This document shows, piece after piece, positions 14,201 to 26,200 of a DNA stretch of 64,000 bases. The notes beneath the pieces are model-generated. The model did not search any database, was not told where the DNA came from, and saw nothing but the letters and a program-made list of their open reading frames with translations. The stretch is taken from contig OZ026600.1 in NCBI GenBank assembly GCA_964020085.1, forward strand, positions 38,631,419 to 38,695,418, read 5' to 3'. The stretch's first letter is position 1. The number at the start of each line of letters is the position of its first letter. The DNA comes from Micromussa lordhowensis (lineage: Eukaryota; Cnidaria; Anthozoa; Scleractinia; Lobophylliidae). The translations under genes were made by a program, and so were the position numbers.

Positions 14201-17200
14201 TCTGCCTGGCTAATGTATGACACGGCCTTTCGCCACATGGCTGCCTCCAACCCCTCCACATCCTGGTCTACCATCAACGAGCAACTCTACAACGACATTC
14301 TGAAGGAAGAAACTCTTCCTTTTTGCATTACATGCCACTCCTACGGCCATCGCACTGTCGCCTGTCTTTCACGGTCCAAACCAACCCAGTCCTTTCGCCC
14401 CTCAGCAGGAGGATTCGTCGCAAACACCTCCTCTACCTCGACCATGCCCGACACTGTTAAATCCAGTGCAAGCACTGTCAACCCGCCTCCCCAAGCCTTT
14501 CAGCCAAATGCGAGATGGTCAATCTGCCGCGACTTCAACCGCCGCCTCTGCCGCAGACCTAACTGCCAGTTCCAACACATCTGCAATAAGCCCGAATGCG
14601 GTGGAAATCACCCTGGCTTCCAGTGTCCTAAACCAGTCTGATTCCTCTTTCACACCACCTCTGCTCAGTTCCCCTACTACCCCCATTGTTATCCCTAACC
14701 TCGCTACAGAACTAAAGAATCATCCTAACCAGAAGTTCGCTTCAGATCTCCTCCATGACCTGCAGTGGGGATGCCGCCTAGGTTACACCGGTCCTCGTTC
14801 CCCCAGAGTCACTCCTAACCTTAAGTCAGCTACACTCCATCCTCAAGCAGTCTCGGATGCATTAGCCAAAGAAGTATCTCGTGGTCACACTGCCGGTCCT
14901 TTTCAAGAGCCTCCAATTCAAAACCTACAATGCTCTCCACTAGGGGTAGTACCCAAGAAAGACAGAACATGGCGCATCATTATGGACCTCTCTTCCCCTC
15001 ATGGCTCCTCGGTGAATGACTTCATATCTAAGGACACCTACACATTACACTATGCAACCTTCGATCAAGCTCTTGCTCTTGTTTCCCGGCACGGCCAGAA
15101 TGCTCTTATGGCTAAACTTGATATCAAACACGCCTTTCGCCTCTGTCCAGTTCACCCAGCTGACTTGGAACTTCTTGGCATTCATTGGGACGGCCAGTAC
15201 TACATCGACCTTCGCCTACCCTTTGGCTTGCGCTCCTCCCCATACCTCTTTAACCGTCTTGCTGATGCTTTTGAATGGATTCTCAAAAACAACTACATGA
15301 TTACTGATCTCATGCACTACCTCGATGACTATTTCACGGTGGGGCCACCAAACTCCAAGACCTGCTCCGACAATGTCAACATAATGATCCACATGGCCTC
15401 ACACCTAGGGATCCCCCTGGCCCCTGAGAAGCTGGAAGGTCCGACCACTTCCCTGGTCTTTCTTGGAATCTTACTTGACACCAATCGTATGGAAACTGCC
15501 CTACCAGAAGACAAACTCAGGGAGCTTCTTGCCGAACTTCAGCGTTGGTGTTCTCGTAAAAAGTGCCTTAAGCGTGAGTTGCTCTCCCTCATAGGCAAAC
15601 TCAACTGGGCCTGTCGCGTCATCCCTGCTGGGCGCATATTCCTGCGTCGCCTTATTGACCTCAGTACAACTGCTAGGCTCCCCCACCACCACATCTCCAT
15701 GAACCTTGAGGCTCGCCGTGATATTGCCTGGTGGCAAAGATTCCTCCCCACTTGGAATGGCCGAGCGATTATCCCTGATCCATACTGGTCCAGATCCCCA
15801 GATTTGGCCCTCTTTACAGATGCGTCGGGGACCCTTGGTTATGGCATCTACTACTCTGGTTATTGGATCGCTGAAACCTGGCCACCTGCGCTTCAAGGTC
15901 GTTCTATCCAATGGAAGGAGCTCTACCCTATTGCTCTTGCCTGCCTCTTGTGGGGTCATACATGGCCTGGAAAGAAAATTCTCTTTCACTGCGACAATCA
16001 GGCAGTCGTTGACATCTGGGCTTCTGGCACCTCCCGAGACCCAAACATCATGCACCTTGTTCGCTCCATATTTTTCAGTGGTGCTACTCACCATTTCACA
16101 ATCCTAGTCGCTCACATTGCTGGTACCAATAACTCAATTGCCGACTCTTTATCCCGTTTGCAGATAGTGCGGTTCCATCAGCTCGCCCCAGCAGCGGACC
16201 CAACGCCAACACCTATCCCTCCATCAGCCCAGACCCTCTGGAACGTCGTTTAGAGTTCCTTCAGTCTCAAGCCATTGCTGACTCCACTCGTCGCACTTAC
16301 TCGGCTGGCGTGCGGAGGTACACCGCGTTTTGCACCTCTCGGCAATGGCAGAGTTTTCCAGCTACAGAATCTACACTGCGTTATTTCGCTGCCTTCCTGT
16401 CTGACCAAGTTTCTTACAGAACTGTCAAGTTGTACATGGCCAGCATTCGTTTCTTTCACATCGAGAACAACCTTCCGGACCCATTCCGGGATGCCCCATT
16501 ACTCCATCTACTCCTGCGGGGCATCAAGCGCAGTGTGGGCCTCTCCTCCAAACGCCGCCTTCCCATCACCATGTCCCTGCTTCGGAAACTCAAGTCTGAA
16601 CTGGCACAAGCACCTGACATCCTTCCGCGTGACAAACTCATGCTTTGGTCTGCCTTCACATTGGCCTTCTTCGCCTTTCTCCGTTCAAGTGAGTTTACTT
16701 CACCTTCCACCTCTCAATTCAATGCACTGTCACACCTCAGCGCCAGTGACATATCCTTTACCTCGGATGGCTCCATAAGTCTACACCTGAAGTCCTCCAA
16801 AACCGACCCTTATCGCCAAGGTTGCTCCCTCCTGATTGCCTCATCAGGCCACTCCGTCTGTGCAGTTCGTGCGATTAAAAAATACATGGCCCATCATCCC
16901 CTCAATCCGGATGGCCCCTTCTACATATTCCAGTCTGGCCTCTACCTCACGAGATCCCAAGTCACCTCCACACTTCGTCTTCTCCTCAACCGCCTAAACA
17001 TTCCTACAGAGCTTTATGCCTCCCACAGCTTTCGCATCGGGGCAGCTACAACGGCAGCCGAGGCTGGCTTACCTCCGTGGCTCATTCAAACTCTTGGTAG
17101 ATGGTCCAGCAATTGCTTTGCTATTTACATCCGGACTCCCTCGTCTATTCTTCAGAAAGTACCAGGCCTCTTAGCCAAGGCTGCTGCAGGAACGCAGTCT

Positions 17201-20200
17201 GTCTGGAACCCCCAGGAAGGACGTTGTACTTATCTGACATAATAGTATTACTTATTTTCTTCTAGGCAGCATTTGGGATTAAATTTGGGTGCACACCTGT
17301 CACTTAGCTTCGCACGCAGCAGGCCGGGTGGGACCCTGACCCCACCTCAGGCTTATATCTATCCGGGTGTGGCATGCGCCACACTTGTTGGCTCATCCCT
17401 TATTTCCAGGTGTGGCATGCGCCACACTTGTAGGCTCATCCATCATCCCTTATTCCAGGTGCGGCACGCGCCACACTTGTTGGCTCATCCATTACTTGCG
17501 GGGTGTGGTGCTAGCACCCCTATTTCAGTTTACCTATTTACAGGGTGTGTTAATGCCACCCTTAGATTTGCCAGGGAGCACCCAACAACCTTAGTCCCAT
17601 TTACTGCCAAATAGTTGTCATTTTATTGTGTACTTATGTAAGCGTCCGAAGTTGTTTATGGTAATTTTACTTGTAAAATAGAGTTAACAACTCGTAGCGT
17701 TTCAGATCACGTTTATGTATCATTCCTTAAGTCACGCTAGCGCAACTCATGTTTCTACAAGGTCTAACAACTGTCAACGCTCGTGGTCTAGTTACGAAAC
17801 ATTTACAGAAGCAGACATTGCCCTTTGTGGGCGTGAGATAAACATTACTCTGTCCTTGAACTACAATAGCAATTACATTTGACTAGAATATTGTACTATT
17901 TATTTCTTTGCCTTACTTTCTAATCCCGGTTTGCGTGCCAGTATGCATGCAGCCTAAACAAAACAATGTTATTTTGTGTAATGGATACAAGATAAACAGT
18001 ATCAAGTTATCATTTATAATTGCCACTTTCCTGCTCTCATACCGAACAACGCCTTGCGTTGACGTGTCTTTCACTAGTGCAAGTAGCTAGTTTGCGATTT
18101 GCCTGTAATTTTCCCCACCTCCCCCACCCATTGTCAATAAACAGCTGGACTACAGGGTTGGGTGCACACCTGTCACTTAGCTTCGCACGCAGCAGGCCGG
18201 GTGGGACCCTGACCCCACCTCAGGCTTATATCTATCTGGGTGTGGCATGCGCCACACTTGTTGGCTCATCCCTTATTTCCAGGTGTGGCATGCGCCACAC
18301 TTGTAGGCTCATCCATCATCCCTTATTCCAGGTGCGGCACGCGCCACACTTGTTGGCTCATCCATTACTTGCGGGGTGTGGTGCTAGCACCCCTATTTCA
18401 GTTTACCTATTTACAGGGTGTGTTAATGCCACCCTTAGATTTGCCAGGGAGCACCCAACAACCTTAGTCCCATTTACTGCCAAATAGTTGTCATTTTATT
18501 GTGTACTTATGTAAGCGTCCGAAGTTGTTAACAGGAAGAACTAGTGAATTCTAACTGCAGGGGATCACGGGGTAAGCAAGGGCTTAACCCTTCAAAGCTA
18601 GCTGCTGTTAAGGGATATACCTTTAAATTATATCCAACTCCACCTGGACTAAAAGATCAGCAGTGGGGGAAATGTGTTATAGCTATAGACGACTTTCTAC
18701 GATGTCGAAAAAAAAAGGATGCCACTGCTGACATACATGTATGTATTCTTATATGTATTCTATTTTCTTCTGATACCTTTGTAAAATATATGTTTGTGAG
18801 AGTTTGAATTAAAATTGAATTGAACTGAATTGAATATAGCACCATTTCCCAATGATTCAATGGTGCTTTACAAGAAACTGAATCTATAAACAAATACCTT
18901 CCATAAAAAAATTAAGAAAATATAAAAAACAGATAAAAATCTAAAACGAGGTATACCCTGTAATTAAAAACTTCAACTTAAAAATGCTTGTTTAAAAAAA
19001 CACATTTTCAGTTAACCTTGAAAATGTTCATAGACGATTCTTTAATATCTTTTGGAAGTATGTTCCACACAGTTGGAGCTGACACTGCAAATGAACGGCC
19101 CCCATAGCTTGTTATTGAAACCTTTTGAATTCAGTGTTCATGTATGTTTATGAATACAGCAGTAAATTCATGTGGGTGACGTTTCCAAACTTCACATTAC
19201 TGTCTGTTTTATCTTGGAGAGCATCCATGAACTTACTGATAACTCAGTGATACTTGTTGACTACATGTATATGATTTATAGAGCCATTAAAGATTTGTTT
19301 TCTAGAACTTGCCAAATATATACAGTGAACATGGCATCTACACTGTATATTCTTACCTAGCAGCATTAATTTCATATTCAATATGAAATTAAAAACTGCT
19401 AAGTCTGTAGGACAATGTGGACCTTAAGAACATTGACTTGCCTTAATTTCTTCAAATATGTTGTAGCAACTATACAAATGTTCATGTTCCTTCAGTGATA
19501 ATTATTTTGTTTTTGTTCAGTACCCACACTTTTTGAAGAGGGCAGGAAACAATCTTCAAATTATGCTTCAAAGACGCAAGAAGTACAAGAATCGCACCAT
19601 TCTTGGTTTTAAAACACTGGCTGTAGGACTTGTTAACATGGGACAGGTGAGACAAGAACATCACCTTCATTCAAGTGTCATTCAAGTGCATAGTGATGGT
19701 GTGGATATTCTTTGCAACTGCAACGTTTACTAGTAGTGCTGGAAAATTTTCACTGAGTAGCAGGATGTGTGTCCTTTAAATCTCTGTTCTGGGTGGACAT
19801 CAATAAATTTGGTTGGCCAAAAACAAAAACATTGTATGACTCAATCCCTAGACATATAATTTAAAGCAATACGAATCCTTAGCAATGCATTATGGGCTGA
19901 TTTTTAAGCAGGCATTCATTTCACATTGTATGCAGGTGCAAAATAAACTTCACATTTGTTTGATTTGTGATTTTTAACATGTTTCAAAACAAACGGGTAT
20001 AACAACATGATCTTTTTTAAAACAAAACTAAGGAAGGTTAAGTCATTTTGGTGCTCAGACACACAATTTCACAAATTTGGTTGTATAATGTTTGATGAAT
20101 GACTGTTATTTCCAGCATTCGCTTACAAATCTCTCTTGCTCACTGACAGAACAAAGAGTTTTTGGATGTACCGTACTTGTAATTAGTGTATAGTTCATAT

Positions 20201-23200
20201 GTGTCTACCCTGTGGTAGTTGTTTACTTTGTTTAATTTAATTTTTCTGCACATTTTTGTTCAAGATTCCACTAACTAAGCACATACTCATGCATGACTTG
20301 GCTGGGCTTCTGTTTATTAATAATAATTTTATCATTAATTAATAACTTGACAACATGATTTCTTCCCAGGTTCTTCAGCACTCTATAGACAACCAGCTTA
20401 AATTGTACATGAAGGGAAGTCCTGTTCCAGTTGCCCAAGTTACTGTCAACTCCCTTACCAGGTTCAGTAAACTACAATCCAACATTTCATTCTTTTTTTG
20501 TGTGTGTGTTATCAGTTACAATAAGTCAAATATAGTTTTCAGTTTTAGGATGTTCCGTACATGTAACTGCTATGTTAAGGTCAAATTTTAGATAATTCTA
20601 CCCTTAAGACATGTTTCCTCCATTAAGTAACACATACTTGTATTACCAGTAATCAATCAGGGCAAAAAGCTTTCACCTGTCATCACATCTGAGACGAGTT
20701 GTTTTTGGCTCACACAAGAAAAAAACCTACAAAGTACTTGTCCAACTGGACAAGTAATAGTTAGTGGTCAAACAGTTTCGTTTTCTCACGACAGCCTTTT
20801 ACGATCGAGAGTTAATAGCCTGCATAGATTAAAATAATGATTGAGAACTTAACTTGTGGTCAATGTGTTTGCTTCACTGACAAATACCACACTGACCTTG
20901 TAGACTTGTTTGTCAGTAAATACAGAAAGTATGTATAAATTCCTTGTTCTTCCTCATGTTTCTGACCAGTGACGTAGCCTAATTGTTTCCATAAGACTTG
21001 AATACATACATAAACTTAAATATTTCCGTAAGAAAATTCACATAAGTCAGTTCATTATAGTTTTCAGTCGCAGAAAAAACAAAGTTTTTAGAAGAAACAA
21101 TTTCAAGCGAAATGTGAACAATGATGACCAAAATCTGGAAAGTACCCGTCTGATGGACTAAGAGTGAAATAAAAAAGGTTTTTGCTCTGAATCTACTATT
21201 AATAATATTATTAATAGTACACTTCTTCAATTTCTTAATTATTATTTTTATTCACCTTGTTCCTCTCATCAAATAATTGCCCCTTAAGAGTGTTAAAATT
21301 ATTTCAAACAATGATAGTGACAGATTTAATATTTTGAAACTTGCATTTTCTTTATTTACAGTCAGCCAGTTGAAACAGATGGAGACAGGCTTACTGGATC
21401 GTCAGCTAGGGGTATTTTGAGTTATCTTACCTAAGCATGTCTCTTTAATTAGTGTTCTCTAAATTAAGTGTTGAAAATGGTATAGAAAGTGTGTATTTTT
21501 GTTGTTTTTATGGAGTACTTTAGGCACAAATACAATATGGCTGTACTGTTGGAATGTTGTCCCTTAAGGGATTCAGTTGCACACTTTCACCCATGTGACA
21601 GTGACAGTTTGATTTCTGGACAGATGATCCAATTTTCACAGTTGTTTTGGCTGATTCTCTTAGTAATGCTTTTCAATCGATATTTGTCATTTGTGGAGGG
21701 TTTTCACAGCATATTTTGATGAAAATTAAGTTGGTACCAGTTTGTCTGTCTTACCATGCCCCCAACCCACCCATCCCTTGATTTTATTTCTGAGCTTCAA
21801 ATAGTTAATAACTGCTCTCGTTTTCTGCAGGTGATGGTGATGACAATTCTAGTGATGATGACGACGACTTTTCTCTTTCCGACCAGGAAGGAAGTGATAG
21901 TGGTGGAGATGCTGTAAGAACCATTTAGTTCATTGTAGATTCTAACATTTATAGTGAATACTAGACAGTTATAAGACATTGCACCTTTGAAGTCAGCAAC
22001 TGCAAATGAAGACTTTCTAAAAGTTCTTTCCAATAACTCCCTGGCTGTTGGTTTCAGAGATGAATAAAAGGATTTTATAAGCAGAAGTCGACTTGTGGCA
22101 AGACTATTGCAAATGGTTATTGAATCATTAAAATAAAATGCATTTAATCGCATGCTGCTACCCAGGATCTCCTGGTTAGTGGTATGCATCTCTTTGGGAT
22201 CTCCTTGTATGTATCAAGACAGACCTAAACATTTTTAATACTGCAGGCCAGTTCTTGCACAGTGGTAAAAACTACCAGAATATTAACATTTTGTTTCTTC
22301 TGTATCTTTTGTAGGATATTCTTGATGTGGAACAGAGACAAGGAGGGAAAATAAGACATGGAAAAATAACAATTCCTGCAAAGGTTTGTACTTGAAAACA
22401 TGTTCTTGTTGCTGTTAATATCTAGTGTTAACCAATGTGGTCTTGACACTTAATCTTAACATTAGATTTAAGTGAATATTTTGTGGAGATTTTGTTCTTT
22501 TTCTCATTTAGCACCAAAAGAATTTTAAACAAAAGTTTATAGCACTCTTAAAGAAGTTCAAAGTACCAGAAGAGGTGAGTATTTAATATAAACTTCATAC
22601 TTAAACATAATTTATACTGTAGGGGGTTAGGGTTAGGGTTAGTTGCCTGTTGACTCCTTGCAAACTCTTTCCATATTATTCTGTACCAGGTTTTCCTCTG
22701 ATATGTCTTAGCATTTTCATAGTCCTTTTTCTCTGGGGCTCCTTTCTAGAATTTGTCTGTGATGTTAGTTACTGACATAATACTACCGGTAACAAAATAC
22801 AAATAGTAACACAGCCAGTAAATCCTTGCAATATTTTACAGTTTTTTTACCAAAGTGAGTATGAATAGTGGTGTAAAATTTCAATAACACTGAGGTAAAT
22901 TGACTAAAGGAATTAATTTACCTTTTCACCACAGTGTTTCAACTTCGAGTTGATAAAATACCGGTAACTATGTGTTTCTAGAGTATTAGCCCTTTATCCA
23001 AATTGGACTTTGCTCTACTGAAGGGCTAACCACTGAATATCGGTTCCACAAGCATGCTACAACAGTTAATTAATTTATTAACTTCCAGAAAATAATTTTT
23101 TTTTTTTTTTTTTTTTTTAATAATTTTAATTTACAAAGCACAATTCTCTACAAACAGTGTTTACAATGCAGGTGTCATTACGCTACTTTACTTACATAAC

Positions 23201-26200
23201 CATTCTTACTTTACTTACAATACGGGTTACTTATACAGAAAATACAATTACTCTTACAATTACAATTACAAGCTACTTACACTACTAACAGTACAGTACT
23301 AAAACGTTACTTGCTAAACATACAGTTACGTACTTACAATTACTTACACTATATATTGACTTTGAGGAGGGAGGAGTACTTCTCAGTTAATCATCCGATT
23401 AAAGAAAAATTTTCAAGGTCATACCTAATGAGTAGCTTACTGATAAAATCCTGAATGGAGATGGCGAGGCTATTTAACTTGTTTGAATATATATAATGGC
23501 GCATAAATAAGGCGGTGTAATTGAATTTCCAAATTATTGCTGTGTCTAGGGAGCTTACAGTGATGCCGAACAAGATCTCTTCTGTAGTAGGAGAAATTTG
23601 GCACTCATTAACTTGGTTAAACCAGTCCAAAACATTTTGGGTAAACAATTTGGTAAACGCACATTCGATAAAAGAGTGCTCAACTGAATCTTTATCTCCG
23701 CAGTATAAACATTCATCGTCCGTTTTTATACCAAATCTGAATAATTCTTTTTTAGTTACTATCGTTCTATGGATTAATTTAAATTGAAACTCCTTTAGTT
23801 TAGTATCCTTACAGATATTTTTCAGTGATTTAAAGATCCTAGTCCACACGTCTTTATTTAAAGAGAGTTTTTCGCTCCAGCGTTTAGGACCTGTGTGATC
23901 TTCGGTGTGAATCTTGACGTTAAACAAGTTATAGAAGTCCTTTGACTTAGCCTTGCACAGATTAATTTGTGTTGATTCGTTGAGAGAAAAGATATTATCA
24001 TTTTGGGTAGAGAATGATCTATTGATGGTGTCGGAGCATCTTGCTAGAGACCATAAGCGTTTCGGAATAGCACTAACAACTTGATAATACTGTAAAAAAT
24101 TGGATTCACAGGAATATTTATCACGGAATTCCTGGAATGTTAAAACATTGCCAGTTTCATTTAATAGCTCATTAATCAATAGAATACCCTTTCTAAACCA
24201 TTCACTAAGAAAGATGGGTTTCCCGTCCACCAATATATCTTTGTTATTAAACAATATTGATCGTACGAGTATAGAGTTTTTAATTCGTTGAAGAACACTA
24301 GTATCTTCTTATAGAAGAGCGGGAGATCGCTAAAGTAAATAATAACTAAGTGTTCTGGCTTTTGATGCAGCCCCCATCTTTTTAGCATCTACATGTATCT
24401 CTAGAGCCTGCAAAAATGAGAGCGTTGTAAGTTGTAAGACTCAGTAATAGCTGAGCTTGTTGTTTGACTTACAAGCAAATCAGGTGATGTGTGAATGATG
24501 TGATTTTGTCTTTCATCAGGAGTTAGAAAATGAAATGGGAACATATCGAGATATTGATATCAGTCCTCCAGAGAATGAAGCAGCTGATGATTTCCTTTTC
24601 CCTGATGACCTGGAGGACTTGGACAGTGATGCTGAGAATGATTTCCTTGAAGATACCATCAGCATTGTGTCTACACCCAAACCTTCTCTCAGGTCACTAC
24701 ACCCATTTTATAGCAAGTGATTTTCTGTAATGTACTGCAGCTGAAGTGGGAGGCTCGCTGGCTTAACGGCTAGAGTACACGTATCCAAATTATGCAGTCT
24801 GGGTTCGATCCCTGGCTGAGGACATTGTGTTGTGCTTTGGTGCAACACAGTGCCTCTCTCCATCCAGGGGTATAATGGGTACTGTTGAATGTAATACTAA
24901 AAGGGTAACCCTGCAATTGACTACATGTAGCATCCCGTTGAGGAGCAGTTGAAATACTCCAAGTTATTTAATGCTGCAGAAAACAGGATAAGTTCTGATG
25001 ATATGGATCACTTTACCTTGACTGTAGCTGAGTGTTTTGGCATGGTCAGCATGTTGCCATGTTCATAAACAAGCAAATTATATGACTTACAAGCAAATCT
25101 GATTTACATTTATCAATATAATCTATTTTCAGACCTTTCTTTGATCCCAGAAGCTCAATGGAAAATGTGCCAAGTCACACTGTGGTGAGTGAAACAATGG
25201 CTGCTCAGAGATATCAGTAATACAGTATTTCAAACCCACGATCAGCAAGGTTATTGTGTTCCAGCAAGTCTATAAAATGACTTTTCTCTACAACTTCTCT
25301 GTCTGAGATGCTGTCCACATAGAGACCACTAACAAATGTCATCCACTATTTGGTGATAATTATTCCAATTTGGCCTTTGACTTATAGTCTGAATATAATT
25401 CACTTTGCTTCTGAAGGGCCTGAGGTTTTTAGCACTTAATCTCAGTACAATCAATTATACACCTAACATTTTCATACGTTCCTTCAAAGACCTTGGGGAG
25501 GTGTTGCTTTCTAACATCTTTACAGGGTCAAATTGGTAAACTGCTTAGGATTACAAACAAGTAATTACTCCATGTATTTACAATATCAGATACCGTGTAT
25601 ATAGAAATGTTAAACCTGAATGCTATGCCACATTCAAAAAGGCCCAACCTAACTTGAGTTAGCAAGAGTCAAACTTCATCTACATTGTATAGGCTGCAGA
25701 GTATTGCTGGGCACAAAGTCCTTTACCCAGGAATTTCTCCTCAGTTGCATTGAAACATGGAAATGGAACATTCAAAACAAAGCCAGAAACATCCCTTGCA
25801 CTGCTATAATAAGTGAAGTTCGCTGCATTGGGTTCAATATACTGCCAAAATGCCACAAGTGTCTTGTAGTCAGGGAGTCAGGGAAACCAATGTAGAATTT
25901 ATATCTTCAGGGCTACTGCTAAACCTTTCAAACCCAAACCTAAAAATATCTTGTTTCCCCTTTGCGTTAGTTCTTCTTTCAAATGCTCAACCTCAGTTTT
26001 CAAGTTTTCCACAAATTCTCCAAGGATTGGAGGACCAGAGTACTTCAGTGTTTTGCAATCTAGAACTGACTCCTTTAAAAAATGTCGGCGAGTCACGGTC
26101 TTGTAGAATTTTTTCCATTGAATGTTTTGCTTCCTCTGTCTGAGCACAAGAAATATTTTCAGTCCATATTTTGTGGGAGGCGCGGTGGCCTCGTGGTTAG

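Larger units (their letters stand above)
12842..18529 (+). mobile_element. Ngaro-type tyrosine-recombinase (DIRS-order) retrotransposon, apparently intact
   Basis: A 5.7 kb element in PACS intron 3, in the sense orientation. Its layout is A1 (12842-13296), gag-like ORF, RT-RNase H ORF, tyrosine recombinase ORF, B1 (17285-17656), A2 (17659-18113), B2 (18158-18529). The A1...B1-A2-B2 arrangement is the split direct repeat diagnostic of Ngaro and PAT elements, which replicate through a circular intermediate and integrate with a tyrosine recombinase rather than an integrase. A1 and A2 differ at about 3 of 455 positions and B1 and B2 at about 1 of 372, so insertion is recent. There is no methyltransferase domain, which favours Ngaro over DIRS1-like elements. 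Confidence 0.92.

Noticed and set aside
15501..16094. 197-codon - strand ORF
   Set aside because: Antisense shadow of the Ngaro RT-RNase H ORF; the opposite strand carries all catalytic motifs.
17273..17614. 113-codon ORF, repeated at 18020-18487
   Set aside because: It is the B repeat of the Ngaro element read in one frame; its repeated peptide comes from the palindromes.
22625..22642. Chromosome-end telomere
   Set aside because: Only three TTAGGG-type units within an intron; at most an interstitial relic.
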